From positions 1 to 64,000 of the forward strand of contig NZ_JAGHMH010000028.1 in NCBI RefSeq assembly GCF_017741935.1: a stretch of 64,000 nt of DNA, in the 5' to 3' direction. Both the position numbers and the translations under genes were made by a program. Below are positions 44,476 to 53,876 of the stretch, piece by piece; the first letter of the stretch is position 1; each line of letters opens with the position of its first letter. This DNA comes from Rhizobium sp. 16-449-1b (lineage in GTDB: Bacteria; Pseudomonadota; Alphaproteobacteria; Rhizobiales; Rhizobiaceae). The notes below the pieces were generated by a model. That model saw only the letters and a program-made list of their open reading frames with translations. It did not search any database and had not been told where the DNA came from.

Positions 44476-45915
44476 TCAGTAGACGTTGCTCCGATCCTGC
44501 AAGCCGATCGCCGTCATCACGACGATCCTGAGATCCAGCCACAACGACCAATTGTTGATGTACCAAATGTCGTGCCGCACCCGGTCCGCCATCCGGTCGA
44601 CCGTGGGGGTCTCGCCCCTGTGCCCATTGATCTGCGCCCAGCCCGTCAGGCCCGGCTTCACATGGCGGCGCGAAGCGTATTGGGCGATCAGCGTTCCATA
44701 GAGATCGTCATGCGCGAGAGCATGCGGGCGTGGGCCGACCACGGACATCTCGCCGCGCAGTACGTTCCAGAACTGCGGCAGTTCATCGATGCTCGTTGAG
44801 CGGATGAAGGCGCCGACGCGGGTGACGCGCGGATCGTTGCGCGTCGCCTGGCGAATATCGCCGGAGTCTTCCATGACAGTCATGCTGCGAAACTTCAGGA
44901 TCCTGAACGGCTTTCCATTATGCCCCTTGCGGCACTGCATGAAGAAGACGGGACCACGGCTGTCGAACTTGATGGCGATCGCTACGAGGACGCAGAGCGG
45001 AAGGGTTACCGTCAGCGCGCCAATCGAAAAGCCGATATCGAACAAGCGCTTCACGATACGCTCGACCAGGCCGAGCGGCGGGCGATGGATCTGGAATGCC
45101 CGGTTCTCGCCGATGTCCTGAGCAAAACCCTGGGCGATATCGCCAACAAGACCGGAGAACATCACGCTGACCGGTACGCAGAACTCACGCAATGCCGAGA
45201 GGCATTCTTCGAGAACAGCGGCGTTGGCATAGTCGCCCCAGACAACCAGAACCTCATCGACATCAGCGATGCCGTTCTTCTGAAGCTTTTCATGCAGCAG
45301 GTAAGGAGGCTCATCGACGCCGCGGAGGTGCATCGTATGCTTGATGGACAAGCCGCCAAGCGCAGCCTTGTGGATGAGAGGCTCAACCGGCGTGGAATCG
45401 GGGCAGATCAACAACACGCGCCTGGTTGGAAAAGCTGCATGAGCGACCGCACGGTTCAGGTAAGAATACCATACCAGCCGCAGCGTCGTCAGTGCGCCAA
45501 ACGACAGCACGGCCGCGGAGATTATCGCGCCACGCGACACCATCGTGCCAATCTTCAGGAAAAAGACAATCGCAAGAAGAAACGCAACGACCGCTGGCAG
45601 AAACGTGCAAACAATTGCCATCTGTCTGCGAAACGACAGCAGCCCGGCCGGGCGATAGGCGTGGGCGCCGCCCATCGCAAGAACGAAAGAGGTCGCGACC
45701 AGCAGGCCAATACCAGCATATCGGGACAGGTCGTCATCCATGCCCAAGAATACCTGCTCATAAAGCATGTATCCTCCGGCGCTCGCGAAGAATAACACCG
45801 CGAAATCGAGGATAGCCGCAACATAAGTGGTCGCGACAGCATTGAAGCTAAACCACCGTCGATCATTTCTGGCTGAAAGCCGCACGCTCCAGCTGTGTTC
45901 CACTGGCATGGTCAT
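44476..45915 (-). CDS. polyprenyl-phosphate sugar-1-phosphate transferase (exopolysaccharide initiation)
   Basis: 479 aa. Four or five N-terminal membrane helices are followed by a nucleotide-sugar-binding-like region (RRVLLICPDSTP) and a C-terminal bacterial sugar transferase domain (KRLFDIGFSIGALTVTLP; FRILKFRSMTVMEDSG; SIDELPQFWNVLRGEMSVVGPRPHA; YASRRHVKPGLTGWAQINGHRG). Such WcaJ/ExoY-like enzymes transfer hexose-1-phosphate to undecaprenyl phosphate, starting a surface polysaccharide. The ATG at 45915 has GAGG nine bases before it. Next to the rhamnose genes, it fits a surface-glycan locus. Confidence 0.9.
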   Translation of the reverse strand: MTMPVEHSWSVRLSARNDRRWFSFNAVATTYVAAILDFAVLFFASAGGYMLYEQVFLGMDDDLSRYAGIGLLVATSFVLAMGGAHAYRPAGLLSFRRQMAIVCTFLPAVVAFLLAIVFFLKIGTMVSRGAIISAAVLSFGALTTLRLVWYSYLNRAVAHAAFPTRRVLLICPDSTPVEPLIHKAALGGLSIKHTMHLRGVDEPPYLLHEKLQKNGIADVDEVLVVWGDYANAAVLEECLSALREFCVPVSVMFSGLVGDIAQGFAQDIGENRAFQIHRPPLGLVERIVKRLFDIGFSIGALTVTLPLCVLVAIAIKFDSRGPVFFMQCRKGHNGKPFRILKFRSMTVMEDSGDIRQATRNDPRVTRVGAFIRSTSIDELPQFWNVLRGEMSVVGPRPHALAHDDLYGTLIAQYASRRHVKPGLTGWAQINGHRGETPTVDRMADRVRHDIWYINNWSLWLDLRIVVMTAIGLQDRSNVY

Positions 45916-46393
45916 AACGTTTATCCTCAACCCGCCAGCCTAGTTAACACAAGATTAATACGCCCAACAATTCGCCCAGGAATACTCCTTATTTAGTATT
46001 TTAAAGTAGGAATGCGTCTCACATCACAGTCTTGTCGATTATACGACTTGGCGTTTGAGTAAATCTTCAAAAATACAAACCGAGAGTAGGCGCTTTAGAT
46101 GCCCGCAAATGTCGACCGCTCCGGTAGTATAATATTTTAACGACGATAGGGCTCTCAAGCTTGGAAACATGCGGTCGCGACGCACCGAGGATTGGTCATA
46201 AAATCACGATACGAAAGCTGTGGACGCTTCACGTCCATAGGAAATTCTGTCGACAAACCGGAGTTATTCATGCAAAAACAACGACGACCGACCTCAGAAT
46301 AAATATATATTCAATATTAAAAATAAATATTACGATTCTATACTTTTAAATAAAACGAATTGACTCATCGAAACGCTCATTTCTGTAGCGCCG
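45916..46393. other. AT-rich intergenic region, no gene recognised
   Basis: About 480 bases, very AT-rich at 46270-46370, upstream of the sugar transferase gene. It should hold that gene's promoter and possible regulator sites. A 62-codon open frame at 46161 has no recognisable feature and lies in the low-GC part, so I do not call it. Confidence 0.5.
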
Positions 46394-46687
46394 TCACTCG
46401 TCCAGCGGATCGTCGTCATCGCCATCTAAGCCAAATGACCCGCCCTGCATTTCAACCGTCATTTGCTGATAGGCACGGGCCTTGATCTCGTTGCTGATCA
46501 GAACGATCCAATTATGGGCACGCCCAAGGCCGGACCCATTTTCCGGCATCACGAGCGCCATGCAGGTCATGACCCGTGGCCCGGTCTCACGATAGGGCTG
46601 CATGCTCCAGGCGAAGGGCTCATCCCGCTGGCGGCGCTTGCGAAATGTAACGCTACGCTTGCGCGCACTCTTCCACGCCATCGTCAT
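46394..46687 (-). CDS. hypothetical protein, small charged
   Basis: 97 aa with a strongly basic N-terminal third (WKSARKRSVTFRKRRQRDE), a hydrophobic-to-neutral middle (RVMTCMALVMPENG, HNWIVLISNEIKARAYQQM) and an acidic end (LDGDDDDPLDE). GAGG precedes the ATG closely. Codon use is ordinary for the region. No family is recognised; it resembles a small cytoplasmic protein and stands alone between two long intergenic stretches. Confidence 0.45.
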   Translation of the reverse strand: MTMAWKSARKRSVTFRKRRQRDEPFAWSMQPYRETGPRVMTCMALVMPENGSGLGRAHNWIVLISNEIKARAYQQMTVEMQGGSFGLDGDDDDPLDE

Positions 46688-47573
46688 CGACCTCTGTTAT
46701 CGACGCTGCGAACACAGGACTGACGTCCCTTTTTATTTCGCGCCCGATAGATCGATAGAAGAGCGAGCTGCCTCGCGCGCAATGGCCGGCGGGCCATCCC
46801 AGCCTGCGCGCATCGAACGGCCTGACTATCAGCGAGCAAGATCTTCGTAAGTCCCTCTGTCATCAGCATGCGCCTCAAATGTCATCTCACTCATGTCGCG
46901 ATGAAGAGCAGCTTGCGCGCTCAGATGTCAGCTCGCCGCTTGGCGGAACCGCAACGCAAAAAAGCACGCGATCGGTGAGATTTTCTCAGCAGCGAATGTC
47001 GCCGACGAGCGGCTTCATGCGCTGACCTGCTATTTATCAACGACAGCGAGAGCTTAGAGGTGAATTGACCAAAGGCAGGGTGAACGGCGGAGAGGCGCTC
47101 AAGGCATGGTCGATGAAGTATCTCTCCAGGACCTGGATCGGCGTGAGCGCCGATTTCTAGTTGTTTTCTCATTCCTTCCCCCGAAAGCACACAAAAAACA
47201 CCTCCGGAAAAGAACTTTCCGGACACTATACATACACTCTAAGGAAGCCACACTCGACGATATTGCTCTCGTTCACTTTATTATTAACGTGAAACAATGC
47301 TAAGCGCAAAAATTCAGCGATGCAATAGTCAAATTTCATTATGAAACGACGAAGACTGAAGCGAGCAGCAACAGCAACAAACCTAACAGAAACACCAATC
47401 ATTGACATCGGTATATTCACGCTGAGGCGTCATCATTTCGGATATACCGATAATTACAATGGCGTTACTTATAATAATGGATAAGGAAAGAACGGCAACC
47501 GGAAGTATTCTTTCGGCTGCACTTGTGGCTCGCGTAGGGCGACGACCAGCAATAGCACTTTGGCGCGAAACGA
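46688..47573. other. long intergenic stretch without recognised genes
   Basis: About 890 bases. The part at 47230-47500 is AT-rich and holds only short frames (64-101 codons) without recognisable features. I see no RNA gene, repeat or IS end. Confidence 0.5.
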
Positions 47574-48476
47574 TCAGGCGACCAGGCGGCGGCTGGCAAG
47601 TACGGCACGACGCTCCCACCACACAAGCAGGAGGCTAGAGCAGACGATCACAACCGCGCCGGCAACGACGTTCACCGTTGGGACTTCTGACCAGATGAGG
47701 TAGCCCAAGAGAAACGCCCAGACGAGGCCGCTATACTCCATCGGAGCAAGCGTGGACGCCGGCGCGTGTCGGTATCCCTCATAGAGCAGGAATTGGCCGA
47801 GCGCCGATACAGCCCCGAGCCCCAGCATCAACGCCCAGCCGGTAAGATCGGGCGACTTCCAAACCCACGGCAGCATGATCCCGCAAGCGATGGCGAAAAG
47901 GAAGCTGGTCGCCATCATCTGGTTGAACGTGCTCTCGAAACGGCTGACCAAGCGGACAAGCACCGTGCTCCACGCCCAGCAAAAGCCCGCAAACAGCACC
48001 ATGAGCGTCGGCGCAAGGCTTGGCGAATGCGTAGGATTGGCTGCAAGTATGACGCCGGCAAAGCCCGCAAAGCAGGCAAACCATCGCATCGGACCTACGT
48101 TTTCCTTCAATACGAAGATGGAAAGGAAGATAACGATGATGGGGGCCGAGAAGTATAAGGTCGTGATCTCGGCAAGGCCGAGATGCCTGGCGGCCGAGTA
48201 ATATGCCATCCAGGCGCCCAGCATGAGCAGGGCGCGCAGGACGAGCGAACCGCGATGCGCGCTTTTCAAGATGGACGGATGGCGCAAGCGCCTGACCATG
48301 AAGCCCGCGACCGCAACGATGATCACGCTACGAATGAACAGAATTTGCGGCACCGCATAGTCCGCAACCAGCCATTTCACGATCGCATCCTGGATCGCAA
48401 ACAGCGAATAGCCTGCGCATGACAGTGCAATACCAACGAGCGGGTTGGGCGAGGTGTCTGAAGCGCGGAAATGCAT
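47574..48476 (-). CDS. EamA/DMT-family transporter
   Basis: 300 aa with ten predicted membrane helices in two EamA repeats, starting LVGIALSCAGYSLFAIQDAIVKW and including GPMRWFACFAGFAGVILAANP and LGAVSALGQFLLYEGYRHAPASTLAPMEYSGLVWAFLLGY. EamA proteins export metabolites or drugs by proton exchange. Start at ATG 48476; upstream codons to 48542 look non-coding. The substrate is unknown. Confidence 0.88.
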   Translation of the reverse strand: MHFRASDTSPNPLVGIALSCAGYSLFAIQDAIVKWLVADYAVPQILFIRSVIIVAVAGFMVRRLRHPSILKSAHRGSLVLRALLMLGAWMAYYSAARHLGLAEITTLYFSAPIIVIFLSIFVLKENVGPMRWFACFAGFAGVILAANPTHSPSLAPTLMVLFAGFCWAWSTVLVRLVSRFESTFNQMMATSFLFAIACGIMLPWVWKSPDLTGWALMLGLGAVSALGQFLLYEGYRHAPASTLAPMEYSGLVWAFLLGYLIWSEVPTVNVVAGAVVIVCSSLLLVWWERRAVLASRRLVA

Positions 48477-48692
48477 GATATGGCAGCCTGGATGCGGCAT
48501 TGATGATGCTGTGCACCTAGCAAGAAGTTGCATAGGGAACAATGGCTAGTTTTGGTCCGGCATACATTAAGGACGCGGCAGGCGATTGACGCGGTGTGCT
48601 TGTCCGCGCGGTTGCTTAAACGCGCGATATTGCATACGAGCCACAATCGTAGTGTATCAACGAATGACTTCGAAATTTGGCGGAGATGACAC

Positions 48693-49703
48693 GTGACCGA
48701 CAAGAGCGCATCGATTACCCAGGCGCTACTTTCATGGATGCTGTGGCCAGCGCTGTTTTCAGCCGGGATGATAGGCGCTGGGTTCGCCTTTCAGAGCCAT
48801 GCGCCTCTGCTGTGGTTCAACGTGGTCTACTTGGCGATCGTCTGCGCAATTGCGCTTTTCGAGCGCGTGATGCCTTTTGAAAAGCAATGGCTGCAGCGGG
48901 ACGGCGAGACGTTCAATGACGTCGCGCACACGCTGCTAAGCAAGGGTGGTGTGCAGTTGGCCGCCGCACTGGGTGCGACCGCGCCGATGGCGGTCGCGAC
49001 CGTTGCGCATCCCTTTGTTGTCGGCCTGCCCGATATATGGCCCAGCAACTGGCCGCTGGCGCTTCAGGTGGTCCTTGGATTGGTTATCGCCGAATTCGGA
49101 CTATACGTCGCCCACCGCGCGGCCCATGAGATCTTGTCGCTCTGGCGGTTTCATGCCCTTCACCACAGTGTGGAGCGGCTTTGGGTCGTGAATACCGGCC
49201 GGTTCCATTTCATGGACTCGCTTTTCAAGATCGCGCTGAGCCAGCTTCCGCTCTATCTCCTGGGGGCGCCTTTGCCGGTCTTCTTGTGGATCGGCGCCGT
49301 GACGGCCTTCATCGGCCTGCTCACCCACTGCAACATCGACGTGCGCACGGGGCCGCTCGATCTGATCTTCAGCACACCGGGCCTGCATCGCTGGCATCAC
49401 TCACGTGTACTGGCCGAGGGCAATACGAACTACGGCGAAAACCTGGTCTTGTGGGATCAGTTGTTCGGCACCTACTTCAATCCGGACCGCCGCCCGCCGA
49501 CGAATATCGGCATCAGCGGTCGCGTCGCCGACAACTTTATTGGTCAGCTGTTCCAGCCGTTCTCGAAGAAGGGCTACCGACAAATTCTTGGCCGCCGGGT
49601 ACACCCCGACGGCCAGGAAACACGAACAGGTGACAAAGGATCGCGGAGCCCGTCCGGCGCCATCAGCGAGAACCACCCGGTCAGCACGGATGGCACCGCC
49701 TAG
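48693..49703 (+). CDS. fatty-acid hydroxylase/sterol desaturase family membrane protein
   Basis: 336 aa from a GTG at 48693 preceded by GGAG. Several hydrophobic helices in the first 150 residues are followed by histidine boxes HRAAHE, FHALHHSVERLW and GLHRWHHS, which bind a di-iron centre in this family. Members hydroxylate lipids or carotenoids at the membrane using O2. The last 40 residues are polar and repeat-free. Its stop lies six bases from the stop of the convergent LuxR gene. Confidence 0.85.
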   Translation: MTDKSASITQALLSWMLWPALFSAGMIGAGFAFQSHAPLLWFNVVYLAIVCAIALFERVMPFEKQWLQRDGETFNDVAHTLLSKGGVQLAAALGATAPMAVATVAHPFVVGLPDIWPSNWPLALQVVLGLVIAEFGLYVAHRAAHEILSLWRFHALHHSVERLWVVNTGRFHFMDSLFKIALSQLPLYLLGAPLPVFLWIGAVTAFIGLLTHCNIDVRTGPLDLIFSTPGLHRWHHSRVLAEGNTNYGENLVLWDQLFGTYFNPDRRPPTNIGISGRVADNFIGQLFQPFSKKGYRQILGRRVHPDGQETRTGDKGSRSPSGAISENHPVSTDGTA

Positions 49704-49709
49704 ACTGAC

Positions 49710-50498
49710 CTAGTCCGCCGATGCGCTCCAGCGCGAGTCGGACTGGAACAGATCGTTCAGCTTGTAGGCAACCTCGGTACGGTTGGTCGCCTTCAGCTTC
49801 TTCATGATGTTGCGGATGTGAACCTTGACGGTGCTTTCGCGCAGATTGAGCTCATAGGCAATAATCTTGTTCGCCTTGCCCTTGCGCAACGCCTGGACGA
49901 CTTCGGCCTGGCGCAGCGTGAACATGCGCGAGAGCTCTTTCTGCCGCGGCGCGTTGTCGACAGGAGCCGACGATGTGAAGGCCTTGCCCGCCACGATGAA
50001 GGTGCCGCCCGCAACTGCCAGCCCGATGGCTTCAACGCAAACTTCGATGCCCACGGAAGTGGGAATGAAGCCGCGAGCGCCATGCTCGATCGCCCGGAGC
50101 GTCTGGTTGAGATCGTCACCATCGGCGAGGATGACGACCGGCGCCGGTGCGAGTTCCGTGGCGATGCTGGCGATCTCTTCGTAAAGAGCGCCATCGCTTG
50201 ACGCACGGCCGGTGATGTTGAGCAGCACAGCCTTGACGCGCTGCGTTGCATCTTTTTTGCGCCGCCATTCCGCCACCGAGCCCACCGCGCAGGCCTTCAT
50301 GCCAAGGCCGTTCTGCGTCAGCGTCGTCGCGAGGCATTCCCGCTCGAGTGTTCTGCCGTCGATGATAAGCAGGCACCGGTCCTCGCCGATGACCTTTACT
50401 TCGCCCAGTTCGCTGAGAGCTCTGGGTGCCACGGCAACGGCCTGAAGTCTGTTGACAGGCGTGCGTCCGCTTTCAAATTCCGAAGGTACGTAATTCAT
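49710..50498 (-). CDS. LuxR/NarL-type response regulator lacking the phospho-acceptor aspartate
   Basis: 262 aa from ATG 50498 (GAGG five bases before). The N-terminal receiver-like domain (CLLIIDGRTLERECLATTL) carries Asn94 (AVLLNI) where the phosphorylated Asp should be, followed by VVILADGDDLNQTLRAIEHGARGFIPTS near residue 121. The C-terminal LuxR helix-turn-helix is intact (FTLRQAEVVQALRKGKANKIIAYELNLRESTVKVHIRNIMKKL, residues 193-235). It is probably not controlled by phosphorylation and is an orphan regulator, with no kinase nearby. A long AT-rich upstream region suggests regulated expression. Confidence 0.82.
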   Translation of the reverse strand: MNYVPSEFESGRTPVNRLQAVAVAPRALSELGEVKVIGEDRCLLIIDGRTLERECLATTLTQNGLGMKACAVGSVAEWRRKKDATQRVKAVLLNITGRASSDGALYEEIASIATELAPAPVVILADGDDLNQTLRAIEHGARGFIPTSVGIEVCVEAIGLAVAGGTFIVAGKAFTSSAPVDNAPRQKELSRMFTLRQAEVVQALRKGKANKIIAYELNLRESTVKVHIRNIMKKLKATNRTEVAYKLNDLFQSDSRWSASAD

Positions 50499-51123
50499 AC
50501 TAGCCTCATACTCAATAGTGTTAGAGGTGACCATTCGCAACGAAATGCAATACTCGGGGGACATCGGCGTGTATTAAGTCAGTAAAGTAGTTTATCCGTT
50601 TTGGATCACTTATGGCGTGTGGTTTCTACTTTATTAAGAACCTACATACATCAGTAGTGACAATCAATACAAAATATTTCGTCAGACTTAGATTAAAAAT
50701 GCTCAGTATATAAAATTATACCGCCTAAAGATAAAAACAGGAATTAATTTTTACTCCGAAGCAAAAACATCAACCAAGAAGCGTATGGCAATTATTCTTT
50801 AGAAATACCGTTTCTTAACGATAATAATCGTTTGTGTTTTCGCGTCACGGTATAGTGTCAAATCCCGTATTGTTCTGGCATAGACGAAGCAACGTCATCC
50901 CTAGTAAATACTGTAGCAACGCCATTGTAACGGGATCACGAAACCAAGCTAATCCAATTGGTTAATCCCTCGTTTACCACTCGACCCGGGTTTTCAGGGC
51001 AATCTTCGGGGATATTGGGCGCTGTGGATAACATTAGGCCTTACCGCACGCCGATTGCCCGGCGCGCGAGGCAGAAAAGCCGGCAAGTGCGCGGCTGGAA
51101 GTCCAAGTCTTGCGGCGGTTTTA
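50499..51123. other. long AT-rich intergenic region
   Basis: About 620 bases between the LuxR gene start and the cobM stop. AT-rich at 50610-50830, where the LuxR promoter should lie; GC-rich toward 51000. No gene, RNA or cobalamin riboswitch-like core was identified. Confidence 0.5.
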
Positions 51124-51879
51124 CTATCGGCCTCTGAAGCGACGCTGGTAGGTCGCATCATAAAGCGAGCTCTCGCGAAAATCGGTCGAAGACAAGGATG
51201 GGCCGACGAAGATGATCGCCGTCCGCTCGATCGGCTCCGCGGCCACCTTGGCCTCGATATCGCCAAGCGTTCCGCGCACGATCCGCTCATCTTCCCAGCT
51301 CGCCTTCACGACGATAGCGACGGGGCACTCGGCGCCGTAGAGCGGGGTGAGATCGCTGACGACCCGGTCAAGCGCGTGAATGGCGAGATGGATGGCAAGC
51401 GTGGCGCCCGTGGCGCCGAACTGCGTCAAGGTCTCGCCACCGGGCATAGGCGACGCCCTGCCGGATACGCGGGTCAGAACCAGGCTCTGCGCGACCTCGG
51501 GAATGGTCAGTTCGCGCCCAAGCGCTGCTGCGGCGGCGGCAAAGGACGGCACGCCTGGCGTCATCGTGTAGGCGATGCCATGCTTCTCCAGGCGGCGGAT
51601 CTGTTCGGCGACAGCGCTCCAGACCGATAGATCGCCCGAGTGCAGGCGCGCAACATCCTCGCCGGCATTGGCCGCGCGCAGATATTCGGCCTCGATCTCA
51701 TCGAGCGACATCGGGGCCGTATCGACGATCCGCGCTCCCGGCGGGCAATAGGCGAGAAGATCCGGCGAAACGATTGAGCCGGCATAGAGGCAAACGGGGC
51801 ACTTGCCGATGAGGTCGCGGCCGCGCACGGTGATGAGATCCGCGGCACCCGGGCCAGCGCCGATGAAATGAACGGTCAT
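51124..51879 (-). CDS. cobM: precorrin-4 C11-methyltransferase
   Basis: 251 aa SAM-dependent tetrapyrrole methylase. VHFIGAGPGAADLITVRG at the start is the family signature; LHSGDLSVWSAVAEQIRRLE (near residue 79) and TMTPGVPSFAAAAAALG near 106 follow. It methylates C11 in the aerobic cobalamin pathway. Ten bases downstream of cobL and last of the cobL-cobM unit. Confidence 0.95.
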   Translation of the reverse strand: MTVHFIGAGPGAADLITVRGRDLIGKCPVCLYAGSIVSPDLLAYCPPGARIVDTAPMSLDEIEAEYLRAANAGEDVARLHSGDLSVWSAVAEQIRRLEKHGIAYTMTPGVPSFAAAAAALGRELTIPEVAQSLVLTRVSGRASPMPGGETLTQFGATGATLAIHLAIHALDRVVSDLTPLYGAECPVAIVVKASWEDERIVRGTLGDIEAKVAAEPIERTAIIFVGPSLSSTDFRESSLYDATYQRRFRGR

Positions 51880-51889
51880 ATCCTTGTCC

Positions 51890-53122
51890 TCAATCCTTGA
51901 CCCAGTGCCACTGCGTGACGGGCATTGCGGGGCGCCAGCCCGTCATGGCGCCGATCGCGCCGGAACGGGAAATATCGATGCGGGTCAGCGACCCACCCAG
52001 CCTGGTATGCAACGCCAGCAATTTCGCGTCCATCTCGAGCGTCACAGAGTTGGCAACCAGCCGGCCGCCGCTTTTCAGCGCGGCGATCACCGCCTCCATT
52101 ACCCCATCCTCGCTGCCCCCGCCACCGACGAAGATGACGTCTGGCTCGGGCAGCGACTGCAACGCCTGCGGCGCCGCGCCTTCCACGACCGCGAGCCCCG
52201 GCACGCCGAAGGCGGCCGCATTGCGCGCAATGCGCAGAGCCCGCTTGCTCGACTGCTCGATGGCAATCGCCCGAAGCGACGGATCACACAGCATCCATTC
52301 GATGCCGATCGAGCCGGAGCCAGCGCCGATATCCCACAGCAGCTCGCCATGCCGGGGCGCCAGCGTCGACAGCGTCAACGCCCGGATCTCTCGCTTGGTG
52401 ATCTGGCCATCGTGCTCGAAGAGCGCATCGTCGAGGCCGGGCGCAAAGGCCAACACGCGCGCGCCCTCGCCTGCCACGATCTCGATGGTGCAGACGTTCA
52501 GCGGATCGATGTCCTCGATATCGAATGTATCTGCTTGGCAGGCCCTGACGCGTTCACGCTCGCCACCAAGCGCTTCGAGCACATGCAGCCGCGACCGGCC
52601 AAAGCCGTTGGCAGCAAGTAAAGTGGCAAGCTGCATCGGTGTTTCCTGGTCAGAGGTGAGCGCGATGATGCGCCGGCCGTGATGCAGATGCGGACGGATG
52701 AGATCGAGCGGACGCCCATGCAGCGAAACGCTGGCAACTTCCTGCAATGGCCAGCCCAGCCGCGAAGCGGCAAGGCTGAAGGATGACGGCGCCGGTATCG
52801 TGCGCATCTCCGTTGCATCAACGCTCCGCGACAGCGTGGCGCCGACGCCATAGAGAAACGGGTCTCCAGATGCGAGCACGACGACAGGCGAACCGCGACG
52901 CGCGGCGATTGCCGCGATCGAACGCTCGAACGGGCTCTCCCAAGCCAGGCATTCCCCCTCTATGAGCCCAGCCATCAGCGCATGATGACGGGCGCCGCCG
53001 AAAACAACGGACGCGGCGGCGATCAGCCGCTTGGCCTCATCGCCCAGCCCTGCTGGACCATCCTCGCCGATACCGATAATAGTCAGCCAAGGTTGGCCGG
53101 GAGCGGAAGATATATCAGCCAT
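51890..53122 (-). CDS. cobL: precorrin-6Y C5,15-methyltransferase (decarboxylating)
   Basis: 410 aa: an N-terminal tetrapyrrole methylase domain (LTIIGIGEDGPAGLGDEAKRLI; VVVLASGDPFLYGVGATL) and a C-terminal CbiT-like Rossmann methylase (GELLWDIGAGSGSIGIEWML near residue 240). It performs two methylations and a decarboxylation. Start ATG 53122 shares the palindrome CATG with the opposing cobK start at 53121. Confidence 0.95.
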   Translation of the reverse strand: MADISSAPGQPWLTIIGIGEDGPAGLGDEAKRLIAAASVVFGGARHHALMAGLIEGECLAWESPFERSIAAIAARRGSPVVVLASGDPFLYGVGATLSRSVDATEMRTIPAPSSFSLAASRLGWPLQEVASVSLHGRPLDLIRPHLHHGRRIIALTSDQETPMQLATLLAANGFGRSRLHVLEALGGERERVRACQADTFDIEDIDPLNVCTIEIVAGEGARVLAFAPGLDDALFEHDGQITKREIRALTLSTLAPRHGELLWDIGAGSGSIGIEWMLCDPSLRAIAIEQSSKRALRIARNAAAFGVPGLAVVEGAAPQALQSLPEPDVIFVGGGGSEDGVMEAVIAALKSGGRLVANSVTLEMDAKLLALHTRLGGSLTRIDISRSGAIGAMTGWRPAMPVTQWHWVKD

Positions 53123-53876
53123 GAGCAAAATCCGCATTCTGATGCTTGGCGGCACAACCGAAGCAAGCGCGCTCGCCAAGGCTTTGGCCACTCAGCCGCG
53201 CTACGATGCCTTGCTGTCGCTTGCCGGCAGGACGGAGAAACCCGCTCCGCAGTCGCTGCCCACCCGCGTCGGCGGATTTGGCGGCGCGGAGGGACTTGCG
53301 CGTTTTCTGCGTGATGGGAAATTCGACCTGCTGATCGATGCCACCCATCCCTTTGCCGCGCGCATCTCGCAAAACGCCGCACAAGCCACCACGATAACCG
53401 GCCTGCCTGCCTTCTGCCTTCGCCGCGCGCCATGGCAGGCCGAGGCGGGCGACAACTGGCGGCATGCCACGAGTGTCCAGGATGCCATCGCGCAAATCGG
53501 CAGCGCGCCGCGCCGCGTGTTTCTCGCCATCGGCCGCCAGGAGGCCCACCGGGCGGATGCAGCCTCGCAGCATCACTATCTTATCCGAAGCGTGGACCCG
53601 GTCGATCCGCAACCCCAGCTTCCCCACGCGCATTATCTTCTCGATCGCGGGCCCTTCGATGTCGAACGCGAAGCAGAGTTGCTGCGGGAGCACCGCATCG
53701 ATGTCGTCATCACCAAGAACAGCGGCGGCTCGGCCACCTATGCCAAGATCGCTGCTGCGCGCGCGCTGGGCATCGAGGTGATAATGATCGGCCGCGCCGA
53801 AGCGCCCGCCATCCCCACGGTCGCCACCGTCGACGAGGCCTTGGCGATGATCAATCACCTGCTGCCCCCGGGCTGA
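53121..53876 (+). CDS. cobK: precorrin-6A reductase
   Basis: 251 aa, the only plus-strand gene in the cob block. Starts MSKIRILMLGGTTEASALAKALA; further family segments are LIDATHPFAARISQNA near residue 74, RRVFLAIGRQE near 130 and ITKNSGGSATYAKIAAARALGIEVIMI near 196. It reduces the macrocycle with NADPH. Its start codon overlaps that of cobL by two bases, and its 3' end overlaps the convergent cobJ by 26 bases, an unusually tight arrangement. Confidence 0.95.
   Translation: MSKIRILMLGGTTEASALAKALATQPRYDALLSLAGRTEKPAPQSLPTRVGGFGGAEGLARFLRDGKFDLLIDATHPFAARISQNAAQATTITGLPAFCLRRAPWQAEAGDNWRHATSVQDAIAQIGSAPRRVFLAIGRQEAHRADAASQHHYLIRSVDPVDPQPQLPHAHYLLDRGPFDVEREAELLREHRIDVVITKNSGGSATYAKIAAARALGIEVIMIGRAEAPAIPTVATVDEALAMINHLLPPG

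Noticed and set aside
46161..46349. 62-codon open frame in the AT-rich region upstream of the sugar transferase
   Set aside because: No ribosome site, no recognisable motif and a very AT-rich second half.
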